Source: Pantoea septica
GTDB lineage: Bacteria; Pseudomonadota; Gammaproteobacteria; Enterobacterales; Enterobacteriaceae
Assembly (NCBI RefSeq): GCF_002095575.1
Contig: NZ_MLJJ01000010.1
Location: 59,624-123,623 of the forward strand
DNA length: 64,000 nucleotides
Direction: 5' to 3'
The notes under the pieces were generated by a model. That model was not told where the DNA came from, searched no databases, and saw nothing but the letters and a program-made list of their open reading frames with translations. Below are positions 10,789 through 21,885 of the stretch, in pieces (positions within the stretch are counted from its first letter, which is position 1; every line of letters starts with the position of its first letter). Position numbers and translations under genes: made by a program.

Positions 10789-11949
10789 ATGCAACGCATT
10801 GCAATCAACGAGCGTCCCGACTGGCGCGAAAAAGCCACGGAATATGGCTTTCGTTTTCACACTATGCACGGCGAGCCGTACTGGTGCGAAGATGCCTACT
10901 ACCAGTTCACGCTGGCGCAGATAGATAAGCTGGAAGCGACCACTGCGGAGCTGCACCAGATGTGTCTGCAGGTGGTGGAAAAAGTGGTGGGCAGCGAGCA
11001 GCTGCTGGAAAAATTCCGCATTCCGAAGCACACCTGGGATTTCGTGCGCGACTCCTGGAAGCAGCGCCAGCCGTCGCTCTATTCGCGCCTCGATCTCGCC
11101 TGGGACGGACAGGGCGACGCTAAGCTGCTGGAGAACAATGCGGACACGCCGACCTCGCTTTACGAAGCGGCCTTTTTTCAGTGGATCTGGCTGGAAGATC
11201 AGCTCAACGCCGGTCAGCTGCCGCCGGGCAGCGACCAGTTCAACAGCCTGCAGGAGAAACTGATCGAGCGTTTCGCCGCGCTGCATCAGCAGCATGGTTT
11301 TCAGTGGCTGCACTTCGCCTGCTGTCGCGATACCGAAGAGGATCGCGGCACGGTGCAGTACCTGCAGGACTGCGCCACCGAAGCGGGTTTGCCGAGCGAA
11401 TTCCTCTATATCGACGAAATCGGCCTCGGCGATAAGGGCCAGTTCACCGACGTGCAGGATCAGGTGATCAGCAACCTGTTCAAGCTCTATCCATGGGAGT
11501 TTATGCTGCGCGAGATCTTCTCCACCAAGCTGGCGGATGCGGGCGTGCGCTGGCTGGAACCGGCCTGGAAAAGCATCGTCTCCAACAAGGCGCTGCTGCC
11601 GATGCTGTGGCAGATGTTCCCCAATCATCCTAACCTGCTGCCCGCTTATTTCGCCGAGGACAACGTGCCGCACATGGATAAATATGTGGTGAAGCCGCTG
11701 TTCTCGCGCGAAGGTGCCAATATTCGCATCGTGGAAAATGGTCAGGAAATTGCGCGCGTCGACGGGCCTTACGGCGAAGAGGGCATGATCGTGCAGCAGT
11801 TCTACCCGCTGCCGAAGTTCGGCGACAGCTACACGCTGATCGGTAGCTGGCTGATCGACGATCAGCCGGCCGGCATCGGCCTGCGCGAGGATCGCGACCT
11901 GATCACTCAGGATCTTTCGCGCTTCTATCCCCACGCTTTTGTCGAATAA
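10789..11949 (+). CDS. ygiC: ATP-grasp glutathionylspermidine synthase-like protein YgiC
   Basis: A 386-residue ATP-grasp protein of the glutathionylspermidine synthase family. Family-typical segments include [31 protein letters not shown] and [18 protein letters not shown]. It starts 7 bp after ygiB. E. coli YgiC binds ATP but lacks the amidase half of true Gsp enzymes; the substrate is not known. A GC-rich stem-loop follows, between it and the convergent ygiD. Confidence 0.94.
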   Translation: MQRIAINERPDWREKATEYGFRFHTMHGEPYWCEDAYYQFTLAQIDKLEATTAELHQMCLQVVEKVVGSEQLLEKFRIPKHTWDFVRDSWKQRQPSLYSRLDLAWDGQGDAKLLENNADTPTSLYEAAFFQWIWLEDQLNAGQLPPGSDQFNSLQEKLIERFAALHQQHGFQWLHFACCRDTEEDRGTVQYLQDCATEAGLPSEFLYIDEIGLGDKGQFTDVQDQVISNLFKLYPWEFMLREIFSTKLADAGVRWLEPAWKSIVSNKALLPMLWQMFPNHPNLLPAYFAEDNVPHMDKYVVKPLFSREGANIRIVENGQEIARVDGPYGEEGMIVQQFYPLPKFGDSYTLIGSWLIDDQPAGIGLREDRDLITQDLSRFYPHAFVE

Positions 11950-11954
11950 ACAGA

Positions 11955-11979
11955 GCGGGCCGCCTCGGCCCGCCTTTGC
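11955..11979. terminator. Bidirectional stem-loop between ygiC and ygiD
   Basis: GCGGGCC and GGCCCGC pair around a short loop and are followed by CTTTGCTT on the plus strand. The two flanking genes converge on it. Confidence 0.7.
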
Positions 11980-12762
11980 TTAGCCTACCTGCACCGACAG
12001 CATGCTGATAGCGCCCATCTCAAGGCCGTCTACCGGCACGGTTACCGGCTCGCCAGCCTGACGCGCGCCCAGCACATAGAGCAGCGGCAGGTAGTGTTCC
12101 GGCGTCGGGTTCGATAGCGCCGCGTCCGGATGTTGCATAAAGTTCACCAGCGGATGCGCCTCGGTGTCGCCCTGATAGTCCAGGTTATCCCGTACAAACT
12201 GATTGAAGCGCTGTGCCCAGGGCCAGGCTTCCGCCGTCTCATCCCAGCGCACCTTACGCAGGTTGTGCACCACGTTGCCGCTGGCAACGATCATCACGCC
12301 GCTGTCGCGCAGCGCCGCCAGCTTTTTGCCCTGCTCAAAATGCCAGGCGGCCGGCTGCGTCGCATCGACGCTCAGCTGCACCACCGGGATATCGGCGCCT
12401 GGGTACATCTTGATCAGCACGCCCCAGGAGCCGTGATCGAACCCCCACTCGTGGTCGAAGCGCACCGGCGTAGGCGCGAGCGCATCGGCGATCTCCTGCG
12501 CCAGCGCGGGCGAGCCCGGCGCCGGATAGCGCGTGTCGAACAGCGCCTGCGGGAAGCCGCCGAAGTCGTGAATGGTGCGCGGATCTTCCATCGCCGTGAC
12601 CGCCGTGCCGCGCGTGTACCAGTGCGCCGATACCGCGATAATGGCGCGCGGGCGCGGCAGCGTCTCCCCTGCATGTCGCCAGGCCTGGGTGTAGCGGTTC
12701 TCTTCCAGCACGTTCATCGGGCTGCCGTGACCTAAAAACAGCGCAGGCATCGTCTGTTGCAT
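11980..12762 (-). CDS. ygiD: 4,5-DOPA dioxygenase extradiol YgiD
   Basis: A 260-residue LigB-type zinc or iron extradiol dioxygenase; E. coli YgiD opens the DOPA ring at 4,5. Metal-site and family motifs are visible: LFLGHGSPMN (His), AIIAVSAHWYTRG (His), FDHEWGFDHGSWGVL (His) and IVASGNVVHNLR. It is divergent from zupT. The natural substrate in enteric bacteria is unclear. Confidence 0.94.
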   Translation of the reverse strand: MQQTMPALFLGHGSPMNVLEENRYTQAWRHAGETLPRPRAIIAVSAHWYTRGTAVTAMEDPRTIHDFGGFPQALFDTRYPAPGSPALAQEIADALAPTPVRFDHEWGFDHGSWGVLIKMYPGADIPVVQLSVDATQPAAWHFEQGKKLAALRDSGVMIVASGNVVHNLRKVRWDETAEAWPWAQRFNQFVRDNLDYQGDTEAHPLVNFMQHPDAALSNPTPEHYLPLLYVLGARQAGEPVTVPVDGLEMGAISMLSVQVG

Positions 12763-12924
12763 TGTTCATCCTCACTCATTCTCAATAGAACAACGATACG
12801 CCCTATAACGGTGCCGGAAACGCGCATAAACATGATGAAGAACGTCAGTGGATTTGAATAACTTTTGGCCGACACTTCTTTACCAAAAACAACTCGACCT
12901 TCTCTGGGGTTATCGCTAATTTTA

Positions 12925-12943
12925 TGCGAATGATTATCATTAA
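12925..12943 (+). promoter_or_regulatory. Fur-box-like sequence before zupT
   Basis: AATGATTATCATTA matches 12 of the 13 central bases of the Fur consensus core AATGATAATCATT and is centred about 20 bp upstream of the zupT start. It ends at the zupT ribosome site (AAGGAG, 12942-12947). This position would let iron-bound Fur occlude transcription or early elongation. The call rests on sequence match only. Confidence 0.6.
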
Positions 12944-12953
12944 GGAGAATGCG

Positions 12954-13721
12954 ATGTCGGTTCCTTTGCTGCTTACCATTCTGGCTGGCGGCGCTACGTT
13001 TATCGGCGCACTATTCGGCGTGCTGGGTCAAAAGCCCTCTAACCGCATGCTGGCGTTCGCGCTCGGCTTCGCCGCCGGGATCATGCTGCTGATTTCGCTG
13101 ATGGAGATGCTGCCGACCGCGCTGCGTACCGAGGGGATATCGCCGATACTCGGATACGGCATGTTTATGCTGGGCCTGGTCGGCTATTTCGCGCTGGATC
13201 GCCTGCTGCCGCATCAGCATCCGCAAGATTTGATGACGGCGCAGCGCCATCCGGCGAAGCTGCGCCGCACGGCAATCCTGCTGACGCTGGGCATCAGCCT
13301 GCATAACTTTCCTGAAGGCGTCGCCACCTTTGTCACCGCCAGCAGCGATATGGAGCTGGGGCTGGGCATCGCGCTGGCGGTGGCGATCCACAATATTCCC
13401 GAAGGTCTGGCGGTGGCCGGCCCGATGTACGCCGCGACCGGCTCGAAAAGCAAAGCGCTGTTCTGGGCCTGCGTCTCCGGCATGGCGGAGATCCTCGGCG
13501 GGCTGCTGGCGTTTGCGCTGCTCGGCCCGATGATGTCGCCGGTGGCGATCGCCGCGGTGATGGCGGCCGTCGCGGGTATTATGGTGGCGCTGTCGGTGGA
13601 CGAGCTGATGCCGCTGGCGCGCGAGATCGATCCCCATAACAACCCGAGTTACGGCGTGCTGTGCGGCATGACGGTGATGGGCGCGAGCCTTGCGCTGCTG
13701 CAGGTAAGCGACCTGGGCTAA
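12954..13721 (+). CDS. zupT: Zinc/divalent metal transporter ZupT (ZIP family)
   Basis: ZupT is an inner-membrane ZIP permease importing zinc and also iron, manganese and cobalt. The 255 residues (257 in E. coli) have about eight membrane segments, with the metal-binding motifs [12 protein letters not shown] and [13 protein letters not shown] in adjacent helices. The start at 12954 has AAGGAG 6 bases upstream; an earlier in-frame ATG at 12924 lies inside the Fur-like box and is rejected. The Fur-like box suggests iron control. Confidence 0.96.
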   Translation: MSVPLLLTILAGGATFIGALFGVLGQKPSNRMLAFALGFAAGIMLLISLMEMLPTALRTEGISPILGYGMFMLGLVGYFALDRLLPHQHPQDLMTAQRHPAKLRRTAILLTLGISLHNFPEGVATFVTASSDMELGLGIALAVAIHNIPEGLAVAGPMYAATGSKSKALFWACVSGMAEILGGLLAFALLGPMMSPVAIAAVMAAVAGIMVALSVDELMPLAREIDPHNNPSYGVLCGMTVMGASLALLQVSDLG

Positions 13722-13738
13722 GCGCCAGCTGAAAACAG

Positions 13739-13765
13739 AACGGGCCGCTAAGCGGCCCGTTTTTC
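13739..13765 (+). terminator. Terminator after zupT
   Basis: ACGGGCCGC-TAA-GCGGCCCGT is followed by TTTTT, 17 bp after the zupT stop and before the convergent ribB stop. Confidence 0.85.
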
Positions 13766-13783
13766 GTTGTTCAGCGGCGCAGC

Positions 13784-14440
13784 TTAGCTGGCCTGACGCG
13801 TCTCATGCGCGCGGCGATACGCCACCAGGTCTTCAATAGTGACAACCGGCATATTGTTCGCTTTGGCAAAGGCGATCGCTTCCGGCGCGTGGGCCATGGT
13901 GCCGTCGTCATTGGTCAGTTCGCACAGCACGCCCGCCGGCTTAAAGCCCGCCAGCGTCACCAAATCGATGGTCGCTTCAGTATGGCCGCCGCGCGTCAGC
14001 ACGCCGCCGTCGCGCGCGCGCAGCGGGAAGACGTGGCCTGGACGATTAAGATCGCTCGGCTTCGCATTATCGGCGATCGCCGCGCGAATGGTCGTGATGC
14101 GATCCTGCGCGGATACGCCGGTGGTGACCCCTTCAGCGGCCTCAATGGTCACGGTAAAACCGGTGCCGTAGGCGCTGGTGTTGGTCTCCACCATCATCGG
14201 CAGGTCAAGCTGCTGACGGCGCTCTTCGGTCAGGCAAAGGCAAACAATGCCGCTGCCGTGGCGGATGGTAAGCGCCATCTGCTCAACGGTCATGGTTTCC
14301 GCAGCGAAGATCATATCGCCTTCGTTTTCCCGGTCTTCGTCGTCAAGCACCATCACGCCGCGTCCCTCACGGAGCGCAGCGACTGCACGTTCTACACGCT
14401 GTTCCGGCGTGCCAAATTCAGAAAGAAGCGTCTGATTCAT
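13784..14440 (-). CDS. ribB: 3,4-dihydroxy-2-butanone-4-phosphate synthase
   Basis: RibB makes the four-carbon unit of riboflavin from ribulose-5-phosphate. The 218 residues match E. coli (217). The catalytic loop [17 protein letters not shown] and the segments [12 protein letters not shown] and RRGHTEA-like [11 protein letters not shown] are present. An FMN riboswitch lies upstream on the same strand, so expression falls when FMN is plentiful. Confidence 0.97.
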   Translation of the reverse strand: MNQTLLSEFGTPEQRVERAVAALREGRGVMVLDDEDRENEGDMIFAAETMTVEQMALTIRHGSGIVCLCLTEERRQQLDLPMMVETNTSAYGTGFTVTIEAAEGVTTGVSAQDRITTIRAAIADNAKPSDLNRPGHVFPLRARDGGVLTRGGHTEATIDLVTLAGFKPAGVLCELTNDDGTMAHAPEAIAFAKANNMPVVTIEDLVAYRRAHETRQAS

Positions 14441-14545
14441 GGTAATAAAACCTTATAAAATATATGAGTTACCAGAATCAGGGCGAGCTTAGGAGTGATG
14501 TCATCAAGACATGGCAATAACGCGAAGCGGGCGCAGCCCGGCAGA

Positions 14546-14693
14546 TGTCGTTACCCTCTCCCATCCGGACTTTAACCGTCGGCCCCGGAATTACACCGGA
14601 TCTGCTGACCTTCCCGTTGCCGGGAAGCGCTCGCGGGCTTTCAGCTAACGCTGATTTACCGCCGGTGGGGAATTTCGCCCCGCCCTGAGAATA
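14546..14693 (-). promoter_or_regulatory. FMN riboswitch (RFN element)
   Basis: Read on the minus strand the region starts CAGGGCGGGGCGAAATTCCC, continues through ACCGGCGGTAAATC, AGCCCGCGAGCG and CAGATCCGGTGTAATTCCGG, and ends GTCCGGATGGGAGAGGGTAA. These are the conserved junction and loop sequences of the RFN element. It lies about 105 bp upstream of ribB, as in other enteric bacteria, where it acts on transcription and translation. Confidence 0.97.
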
Positions 14694-14868
14694 AGCAAAA
14701 TTACTATAGCGCCATTCAACAGGTCGGGCAATCAACAAAACCGCAAATGCTTTTGCATTTCCTGCCATGTCGATTTCGGGTTTAACCTTTTCGTTTCAGG
14801 CATTACACTTATCCATTATCAGGATCCACCCCCTGCTGTCCCCAGCAACACGAAACCAGGAAATCATC

Positions 14869-15174
14869 ATGATCGACACGAAAAAAATTGAACAACTTGC
14901 GCGTCAGGTGCACGAGGCGATGCCGAAAGGGATTCGTGAATTTGGCGACGATGTCGAAAAGAAAATTCGCCAGGTTCTGCAGGCGCAGCTGACGCGTATG
15001 GATTTGGTCAATCGTGAAGAGTTCGATGTGCAGACGCAGGTGCTGCTGCGCACCCGTGAAAAGCTGGCCGCGCTGGAGCAGCGCCTGGCGCAGCTGGAAA
15101 GCCATCAGCCTTCTGCGCCCGCTCCGGCGGTCGTTACGCCCGATCCGGCAGGCAAAATCGACACCCCGCAGTAA
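14869..15174 (+). CDS. ubiK: Ubiquinone biosynthesis accessory factor UbiK
   Basis: A 101-residue member of the BMFP/YqiC family, which helps UbiJ and the aerobic ubiquinone assembly complex. It begins [20 protein letters not shown] and has a C-terminal coiled coil ([14 protein letters not shown]) that trimerises in the family. The start at 14869 has AGGA at proper spacing; an in-frame ATG at 14767 would add 34 unconserved residues. The tail is Pro and Ala rich. Confidence 0.94.
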   Translation: MIDTKKIEQLARQVHEAMPKGIREFGDDVEKKIRQVLQAQLTRMDLVNREEFDVQTQVLLRTREKLAALEQRLAQLESHQPSAPAPAVVTPDPAGKIDTPQ

Positions 15175-15209
15175 GCTTTACGGCGGGCGCGATGCGCCCG
15201 CCCGCATGA

Positions 15210-16634
15210 CTACTCGCCGCGAATGGTTTTGATAATGTTGGTGGTAGAGATGCCGTCCTCGAAATTCAGCACACGCACGTCGCCGCCGTTGGCCCACACC
15301 TCTTTGCTGCCCGCAATATCTTCCGGCTTGTAATCGCCGCCTTTTACCAGCAGATCCGGCAACACGCTGGCGATCAGACGCTGCGGCGTATCCTCTTCAA
15401 ACGCCACGACCCAGTCCACCGCTTCCAGCGCGCCGAGCACAATCATGCGATTAACCAGCGGATTAACCGGACGGCTGCTGCCTTTCAGGCGCTTCGTCGA
15501 CGCATCGCTGTTGACCGCCACAATCAGGCGATCGCCCAGCTTGCGCGCATTGGCCAGGTAAGAGACGTGGCCCGCGTGCAGAATGTCGAACACGCCGTTG
15601 GTCATCACCACTTTCTCGCCGCGCTTGCGCGCCTGCTCGACCGCGATTTTAAGCTGCGCTTCGTTCATGATGCCGAAGCCCTCTTCCGGACGCGCATGAA
15701 TAGCGTTTTCCAGCTCGACCGGACTGACGGTCGAGGTGCCCAGCTTGCCGACCACAACCCCTGCCGCCGCGTTCGCCATAAAGCAGGCATCCTCAAGGGA
15801 GTCGCCTGCCGCCAGGGTCGCCGCCAGCACGCCGATCACGGTATCGCCCGCGCCGGTCACGTCGAACACTTCCTGCGCCTGCGTCGGCAGATGCAGCGGC
15901 GCTTTGCCGGGCTGCAGCAGCGTCATGCCGTTTTCAGATCGCGTCACCAGCAGCGCGGAGAGCTCATAATCCGCCACCAGCTGCATGCCGCGGCTGACGA
16001 TCTCCTCTTCGTTTTTACATTTGCCGACCACCGCTTCGAACTCCGACAGGTTCGGCGTCAGCAGCGTCGCGCCGCGATAGCGCTCGAAGTCGGTGCCTTT
16101 GGGATCGATCAGCACCGGCACCTTCGCCTCGCGCGCCAGGCGAATCATGGACTGCACGCTGGCGAGCGCCCCTTTCGCATAGTCGGAGAGCACCAGCGCG
16201 CCGGCTGCCGCCAGCGACTGACGCAGCCGCTGATGGATCGGCTCCGGATCGACCTGCTCGAACCCCTCTTCGAAATCGAGGCGCAGCAGCTGCTGGTTGC
16301 GCGACAGCACGCGCAGTTTGGTAATGGTGGGATGGGTTTTGACCGCCACGAAGTCACAGCGAACGTTGACGTTTTTCAGCGTTTCGCTCAGCACGCGCGC
16401 CGCGTCATCTTCGCCGGTTAAGCCGATCAGCTGCGAGGCGGCGCCCAGCGCTGCAATGTTCATCGCCACGTTTGCCGCGCCGCCGGGACGCTCTTCGATA
16501 GCGTCCACTTTTACTACCGGCACCGGCGCTTCAGGAGAGATACGGCTGGTTGGGCCATACCAGTAGCGATCCAACATCACATCGCCTACGACCAGCACCG
16601 AAGCACGGTCGAACGCGGGCAAAGTAACTTTCAT
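15210..16634 (-). CDS. hldE: Bifunctional heptose 7-phosphate kinase / heptose 1-phosphate adenylyltransferase HldE
   Basis: HldE performs two steps of ADP-heptose synthesis for the lipopolysaccharide inner core. The PfkB-type kinase domain (about residues 1-320) shows [20 protein letters not shown] and [11 protein letters not shown]. The nucleotidyltransferase domain (about 340-474) shows [16 protein letters not shown] with the HxGH site. The ATG at 16634 is preferred, giving [20 protein letters not shown], with TGGAG 8 bases upstream; a GTG three codons earlier is possible. It is followed on the same strand order by glnE and ygiF upstream, as in E. coli. Confidence 0.97.
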   Translation of the reverse strand: MKVTLPAFDRASVLVVGDVMLDRYWYGPTSRISPEAPVPVVKVDAIEERPGGAANVAMNIAALGAASQLIGLTGEDDAARVLSETLKNVNVRCDFVAVKTHPTITKLRVLSRNQQLLRLDFEEGFEQVDPEPIHQRLRQSLAAAGALVLSDYAKGALASVQSMIRLAREAKVPVLIDPKGTDFERYRGATLLTPNLSEFEAVVGKCKNEEEIVSRGMQLVADYELSALLVTRSENGMTLLQPGKAPLHLPTQAQEVFDVTGAGDTVIGVLAATLAAGDSLEDACFMANAAAGVVVGKLGTSTVSPVELENAIHARPEEGFGIMNEAQLKIAVEQARKRGEKVVMTNGVFDILHAGHVSYLANARKLGDRLIVAVNSDASTKRLKGSSRPVNPLVNRMIVLGALEAVDWVVAFEEDTPQRLIASVLPDLLVKGGDYKPEDIAGSKEVWANGGDVRVLNFEDGISTTNIIKTIRGE

Positions 16635-16710
16635 TCCAGACACTCCAGACTGCAGTAAAAATAGTGCGCGGATGATAGCACAGATGCGATCTGCGCTATC
16701 AACAGGCGCT

Positions 16711-19554
16711 TTAAGGTGCGCACAGCGACGCCAGCCAGCGCTGCCAGCTCGCCATCACGGTTTGCCGCTCGGCGGCGAAGGCGTCCGGCTCGACGTGGCC
16801 GGGCAGCTCCTGCAGCGCCAGATGGTGCAGCGCGTCGCGCAGCGTTACGTAGGCGTGCGTCAGCGCCTGCGCTTCCGCCTCCGGCATTTTGTCGTAGCGC
16901 GCCGCCAGTTCGAAAATGCGCACGTTGTCGGACCAGCGCGTCAGCTCGGGCTGCTCGGCGGCCCAGGCTAAGACAAAATATTGCGCGATGAATTCAATGT
17001 CGGTAATGCCGCCCTCATCGGTTTTGATCTCCCAGCGCCCTTTGTGCCTGTTGCTGAGGTGCGCGCGCATTTTTTCGCGCATCTCGCGCACCTCTTTTTG
17101 CAGCGCCTCCGGCGCGCGCGGCAGGCAGAGAATGGCGCGGCGGATAGCGTTGAAGCGCCCCGCGAGCGCCTCATCGCCAAACACCACGCGAGCGCGCACC
17201 AGCGCCTGATGCTCCCAGGTCCAGGCCTCGTGGCGCTGATAATCGTCAAAGGCGTCAAAGGTGCTGACCAGCATGCCTGCGGCGCCGGAAGGCCGCAGCC
17301 GTGCGTCCACTTCGTAAAGAATCCCCGAGGCGGTGCGCGTGCTGAAGAGATGCATAATGCGCTGCGCCAGCCGCAGATAGAACTGACGGCCGTTGATGCT
17401 GCGCTCGCCGTCGGTGACCGTCTCTGCCGGGCAGTCATGCAGAAACACCAGATCGAGATCGGAGCTGTAGCCCAGCTCCCAGCCGCCCAGCTTGCCGTAG
17501 CCCAGCACCGCGAAACCGCGCTCATGCTCGTTTTTCAGATGCTGCGGCCGGCCATAGCGCTGCACCATCATCTGCCACGCCTGCTGCACCACCGATTCGA
17601 TGATAGCTTCCGCCAGCCATGTTAAGTGATCGCTCACTTTCATAACCGGCAGCGTACCCGCAATATCCGCCGCCGCAATGCGCAGCAGCTGCGCCTGCTT
17701 GAACTGGCGCACCGCCTCCAGCTGCTGCTCTTCATCATCTGCCGGGATGCGCATCAGATACTGGCGCAGCTCGTCGCGGTAGGCGTCGGTGGCGGTCGGC
17801 TGATAAAGCGTGGCGGGATCGAGCAGCTCGTCCAGCAGCAGCGGATAGCGCGCCAGCTGGCTGGCGATCATCGGCGACGCCGCGCACAGGCGGATCAGGT
17901 GCCGCAGGGCGCCGTGGTATTCGGTAAGCAGCTCCAGATAGGTGCTGCGCGTCAGTACGCCCAGCAATAGCGGAACAAGGCGGCTGAAGGTGACTGCGGC
18001 GTCGTCGCGTGGACAGACTTCGTTCAGCAGCCTCGGCATCAGCTGGTCGATCGCCAGTCGTCCGCGCGGTCCGATGGTGCGGCGGCTGATATCCTGGCGA
18101 AAATCGTCCAGCGCGCGATGCAGCGCCCGGCGCTGTTCATCGTCGAGCTGCGGCACCAGCGGCGCCAGCTCCGCATCTTCGAGCGAGTCCTGCCACATGC
18201 CGCTGAATTCCAGCAGCTCCGGCTGATCGCCGATTTCGGGAATATCTTCGCCGATTAGCTCGTCGAAAATGGCGCGCACCGCCGCCATATGCGTCTCAAG
18301 CTGCGCCGTCAGCGCGGGCCAGCTCTCGGCGTTCATCGCCCAGGCGAGCCGCGCGCGGTTAAGGGCATCGCCCGGCAGCGTCTGGGTCTGTTCGTCATTG
18401 AGGCTTTGCAGCAGATTCTCCAGACGTCGCAGGAAAAGGTAAGCGTCGCGCAACGTCGCGACCTGCTCCGGCGTCAGCAGCCCCAGCTCGCCGATGGCGG
18501 CGAGCGTCGGCAGCAGGGAACGCAGCTGTAGCGAGCGCTCACGTCCGCCGCGTATCAGCTGAAAGACCTGCACGATAAATTCGGTTTCGCGAATGCCGCC
18601 CGCGCCCAGCTTGATATTGTTGGTCAGCCCGCGCCGCCGCACTTCGCGGGTGATCATGCTTTTCATATTGCGCAGCGACTGGATCACGCTGAAGTCGATA
18701 TAGCGGCGATAGATAAAGGGGCGCAGCATCTGCTGCAGCTCCTGGCTCCAGCGATCCTGATCGTCGCCCATCAGGCGCGCCTTGACCATCGCATAGCGCT
18801 CCCAGTCGCGGCCCTGCTCCTGATAGTAATCTTCGAGCGCGGCGAAGCTCAGCACCAGCGGGCCGCTGTCGCCGAAAGGGCGCAGCCGCATATCGACGCG
18901 GTAGACGAAGCCGTCCATGGTGGGCTGATCCAACACTTTGATCAGCCGCTGCCCCATGCGCGTAAAAAACTGCGCGTTATCCAGCTCGCGTCGTCCGCCG
19001 CGCGTCGCGCCGTTTTCCGGCCAGGCGAAGATAAGGTCGATATCGGAAGAGAAGTTGAGTTCGCCGCCGCCCAGCTTGCCCATGCCGAGGATCAGCATCG
19101 GCTGCGGCTCGCCCGCGCTGTTGCAGGGCGTGCCGAAATCCTGGCAGCACGCCTGGTAGACCCAGTCGCGCGCGCGGCCGATCAGCACCTCAGCCAGCAC
19201 GCTAAGCTGCCGCAGGCTCTGTTCGGTGCTGGCTTCGCCCAGACACTGCATCCAGGCGACCCGCACCAGCATGCGGCGGCGAAACAGCCGCAGCGCGCGC
19301 ATTAGCGCTGCCTCGCTGTCCACCGCGGCGAGATCGTCATCCAGCCAGCGCGCATAGTGCTGCCACTCCTCCGGCTGCGGCGCCTGCTGCTGGATCGCCT
19401 GCCACCATTCCGGGTGACGTTGCAGGTTCTCGGCGATGAAATCACTGAACGCCAGCGCGGCGCGCTGCGCGTCGGTTAAGGCGTCGGCGGCGACGCCAAG
19501 GCGCTCGGCCGCGCTGGCCGCCTGCGCCTGTAATTCAGCGGGTAACTCTAACAA
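16711..19554 (-). CDS. glnE: Glutamine synthetase adenylyltransferase / adenylyl-removing enzyme GlnE
   Basis: GlnE attaches and removes AMP on glutamine synthetase in response to PII, so adjusting nitrogen assimilation. The 947 residues (946 in E. coli) hold two nucleotidyltransferase domains: the N-terminal site [14 protein letters not shown] and the C-terminal site [12 protein letters not shown]. The start appears to be a TTG at 19554 with GGGAGAGAAG just upstream; no better ATG is in frame nearby. It lies between ygiF and hldE. Confidence 0.96.
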   Translation of the reverse strand: MLELPAELQAQAASAAERLGVAADALTDAQRAALAFSDFIAENLQRHPEWWQAIQQQAPQPEEWQHYARWLDDDLAAVDSEAALMRALRLFRRRMLVRVAWMQCLGEASTEQSLRQLSVLAEVLIGRARDWVYQACCQDFGTPCNSAGEPQPMLILGMGKLGGGELNFSSDIDLIFAWPENGATRGGRRELDNAQFFTRMGQRLIKVLDQPTMDGFVYRVDMRLRPFGDSGPLVLSFAALEDYYQEQGRDWERYAMVKARLMGDDQDRWSQELQQMLRPFIYRRYIDFSVIQSLRNMKSMITREVRRRGLTNNIKLGAGGIRETEFIVQVFQLIRGGRERSLQLRSLLPTLAAIGELGLLTPEQVATLRDAYLFLRRLENLLQSLNDEQTQTLPGDALNRARLAWAMNAESWPALTAQLETHMAAVRAIFDELIGEDIPEIGDQPELLEFSGMWQDSLEDAELAPLVPQLDDEQRRALHRALDDFRQDISRRTIGPRGRLAIDQLMPRLLNEVCPRDDAAVTFSRLVPLLLGVLTRSTYLELLTEYHGALRHLIRLCAASPMIASQLARYPLLLDELLDPATLYQPTATDAYRDELRQYLMRIPADDEEQQLEAVRQFKQAQLLRIAAADIAGTLPVMKVSDHLTWLAEAIIESVVQQAWQMMVQRYGRPQHLKNEHERGFAVLGYGKLGGWELGYSSDLDLVFLHDCPAETVTDGERSINGRQFYLRLAQRIMHLFSTRTASGILYEVDARLRPSGAAGMLVSTFDAFDDYQRHEAWTWEHQALVRARVVFGDEALAGRFNAIRRAILCLPRAPEALQKEVREMREKMRAHLSNRHKGRWEIKTDEGGITDIEFIAQYFVLAWAAEQPELTRWSDNVRIFELAARYDKMPEAEAQALTHAYVTLRDALHHLALQELPGHVEPDAFAAERQTVMASWQRWLASLCAP

Positions 19555-19579
19555 CGTCTTCTCTCCCTGATGGGTCAGA

Positions 19580-20890
19580 TCATCGTGTCGCGCTGCTGTT
19601 CAGCCAGAACGCCGGCTGGCGGATCGCCTGGTTCGCCAGCGATCTCAGCCAGTGCTCCTGATTTTGCGCAATAGACTGTTGCAGCTGCTGCCAGGGCGCC
19701 AGCCAGACGGAAACGGCTTCCGCCGGGTAGGCGCCTGCCAGCAGGTGCACCGCCAGCAGCTGACGCGACAGGCGCGTCGCCTTGTCGTGATATTCGTTCA
19801 GCTGCTGCACGTCGCTGAAGGTCTCTTTGAGATCGGCTGCGATGCGGCTCAGCATGATGTCGCTGAAACGCTTGAAGGAGCCGTCGAGCTTCGCCTGGTT
19901 TTTAGCATCGATCCAGCGCTTCCACTGCGACTCCACCAGCCAGTGAGTAAGCGCTAACTGGGTCTCTACGGAGAGCGCCGAAAAGCTCAGCGCCTGCGCA
20001 TCTTTAACCGGCTCGGCGAGGCACTCTTCCAGCGTAGTGAGCTTCTGACGCAGCTCGCTGCTCGCCTTGCGCGGCACCAGCGCGCCAAACAGCGAGAAGG
20101 CCTGACGCAGCGCTTCCAGCGCCTCGACGACGCTGCGCTGCGCCTCGGCGTTGCCGCGCAGCCAGACCTCTTCATGGTATTGCCAGTGGCTCAGGGCGCT
20201 CGACATCGCCGTCACCATCCCCTCTTCCACCGTGGCTTTCGGCGCGGCCTTCAGCAGCGGGAACGGACGCAGCGGTCGCGGCGGGTTGCCCTGCGCCAGC
20301 TGATAGCCGCGCGCCGCTTTGCTCAGGCTGCCCAGACGCAGGCCGCCGATGGCGACCAGCTCGCGGGCGAAGGCTATCATGTCGCCGCGCTGGCCGCTTT
20401 TCAGCTCCAGCTCAACTTCAAACAGATCTTCGCTCAGCGTCTCTGTGGCGACGGCGCCGCGATCGAACGCCACTTCCACTTCGCTTTCGCCTACCTGTAC
20501 CAGCCAGGTTTCACGCTGGAAGTGGGTGCTAAAGAGCGGCTGCAGGCGCTGCTGCAGCGCGGCGACGTCGGTGCCCTGCGGCCAGACCTCGACCGGCAGT
20601 CGCGCGATATCGAGCTTCGCTTCGGGCAGGTCGATGTTATATTCCGCACGCTGATGCAGGCCGCCGAGCGTTTTCCCGGCGCTCTTCAGCGTCATCTCAT
20701 GGTGACCGTCGACGCCGCGAATACGCAGGCCCATATCCCAGCGGCGCAGCTGGTTGTCATCTGTCTCAAAATAGATGTTGCTTAACGCCCGCGCGGCCTG
20801 ATGCTGGTGCGGATAAGCGGCGAGAGCCTGCGCCAGCTTGCTGGCGACGTCAGGCGTGGCAATGAACTTTAGTTCGATTTCGATGGTCAT
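19580..20890 (-). CDS. ygiF: Inorganic triphosphatase YgiF (CYTH-CHAD)
   Basis: A 436-residue protein: an N-terminal CYTH triphosphate tunnel domain (residues about 1-200) starting with the signature EIELK (ExExK), then a CHAD helical domain (about 220-430) that binds polyphosphate in this family. E. coli YgiF hydrolyses tripolyphosphate. The gene is 25 bp upstream of glnE and probably cotranscribed. It is divergent from ygiM. Confidence 0.95.
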   Translation of the reverse strand: MTIEIELKFIATPDVASKLAQALAAYPHQHQAARALSNIYFETDDNQLRRWDMGLRIRGVDGHHEMTLKSAGKTLGGLHQRAEYNIDLPEAKLDIARLPVEVWPQGTDVAALQQRLQPLFSTHFQRETWLVQVGESEVEVAFDRGAVATETLSEDLFEVELELKSGQRGDMIAFARELVAIGGLRLGSLSKAARGYQLAQGNPPRPLRPFPLLKAAPKATVEEGMVTAMSSALSHWQYHEEVWLRGNAEAQRSVVEALEALRQAFSLFGALVPRKASSELRQKLTTLEECLAEPVKDAQALSFSALSVETQLALTHWLVESQWKRWIDAKNQAKLDGSFKRFSDIMLSRIAADLKETFSDVQQLNEYHDKATRLSRQLLAVHLLAGAYPAEAVSVWLAPWQQLQQSIAQNQEHWLRSLANQAIRQPAFWLNSSATR

Positions 20891-21096
20891 AATTTTTTAT
20901 TCAATACGCTGCTGGCACTTACGAGGATTATCTGGCGAAGAGTAATGCACAGAAGGCGGGCTGTCTCGGCTTTCTTTGCGCTTTCGCTACCCTTTTCGCA
21001 GGGAAATGAGACCAGGATAGTTCTCATTCAGATTTATGCGAGGCGGTTTCAGACTGTGCCGGTAAATTTACAGACCCCAAGCTAAAACGACATCGA

Positions 21097-21717
21097 ATGA
21101 AAAAAATTGTAATCGCAGGCCTTACCTTGCTGGCTATCAGCACGCTCGCACCAGCCCATGCAGACGAAAAACGCTACATCTCCGACGAATTATCCACCTG
21201 GGTTCGCAGCGGACCGGGCGATCAGTATCGCCTGCTCGGCAAGCTGAACGCGGGCGAAGAAGTGCAGCTGGTGCAGACCAACAGCGATACCAACTATGGC
21301 CAGATCCGCGATTCGGAAGGCCGCACCGTCTGGATCCCGCTGTCGCAGCTCAGCGCCGAACCGAGCCTGCGCACCCGCGTGCCGCAGCTGGAGCAGCAGG
21401 TCAAAGATCTGACCGCTAAGCTGGGCAATATCGACAACAGCTGGAACCAGCGCACCGCCGAGATGCAGAACAAGGTCGCCAATAGCGACAGCGTCATCAA
21501 CGGACTGAAAGAAGAGAACCAGAAGCTGAAGAACGAGCTGATCGTGGCGCAGAAAAAAGTCAGCGCCGCCAACGTTCAGCTGGATGACAAACAGCGCACC
21601 ATCATCATGCAGTGGTTTATGTATGGCGGCGGCGTGCTGGGCGTCGGCTTGCTGCTGGGTCTGGTGCTGCCGCATATGGTGCCGCGCCGTAAGAAAAAAG
21701 ATCGCTGGATGAACTAA
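21097..21717 (+). CDS. ygiM: SH3-domain membrane protein YgiM
   Basis: A 206-residue inner-membrane protein: signal peptide (about 1-22), bacterial SH3 domain (about 25-95, STWVRSGPGDQYRLLGKLNAG), coiled coil (about 95-165) and one C-terminal membrane helix (GGGVLGVGLLLGLVLPHMV) followed by a basic tail. The whole architecture matches the TIGR04211 family. Its role is unknown. It precedes cca as in E. coli. Confidence 0.93.
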   Translation: MKKIVIAGLTLLAISTLAPAHADEKRYISDELSTWVRSGPGDQYRLLGKLNAGEEVQLVQTNSDTNYGQIRDSEGRTVWIPLSQLSAEPSLRTRVPQLEQQVKDLTAKLGNIDNSWNQRTAEMQNKVANSDSVINGLKEENQKLKNELIVAQKKVSAANVQLDDKQRTIIMQWFMYGGGVLGVGLLLGLVLPHMVPRRKKKDRWMN

Positions 21718-21885
21718 GCCTTTTCCCGCGTTTTGCGTCCCCTACGAAAGGGGCATCCTTTGATGCTCCTTTTGGCATGCCTGCAATCTGGCCATTGTGT
21801 GCAACAATAGAGCAACAAGCGCGTTGAATGTTTAGCGGCGGATATGTCGTCCGGCGCGCCTTTTTATTATCTCTGGAGTTGTTGA

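Noticed and set aside
12924..12953. Earlier ATG start for zupT
   Set aside because: It would add [10 protein letters not shown], unlike other ZupT proteins. The sequence there is better read as a Fur-box-like element plus ribosome site.
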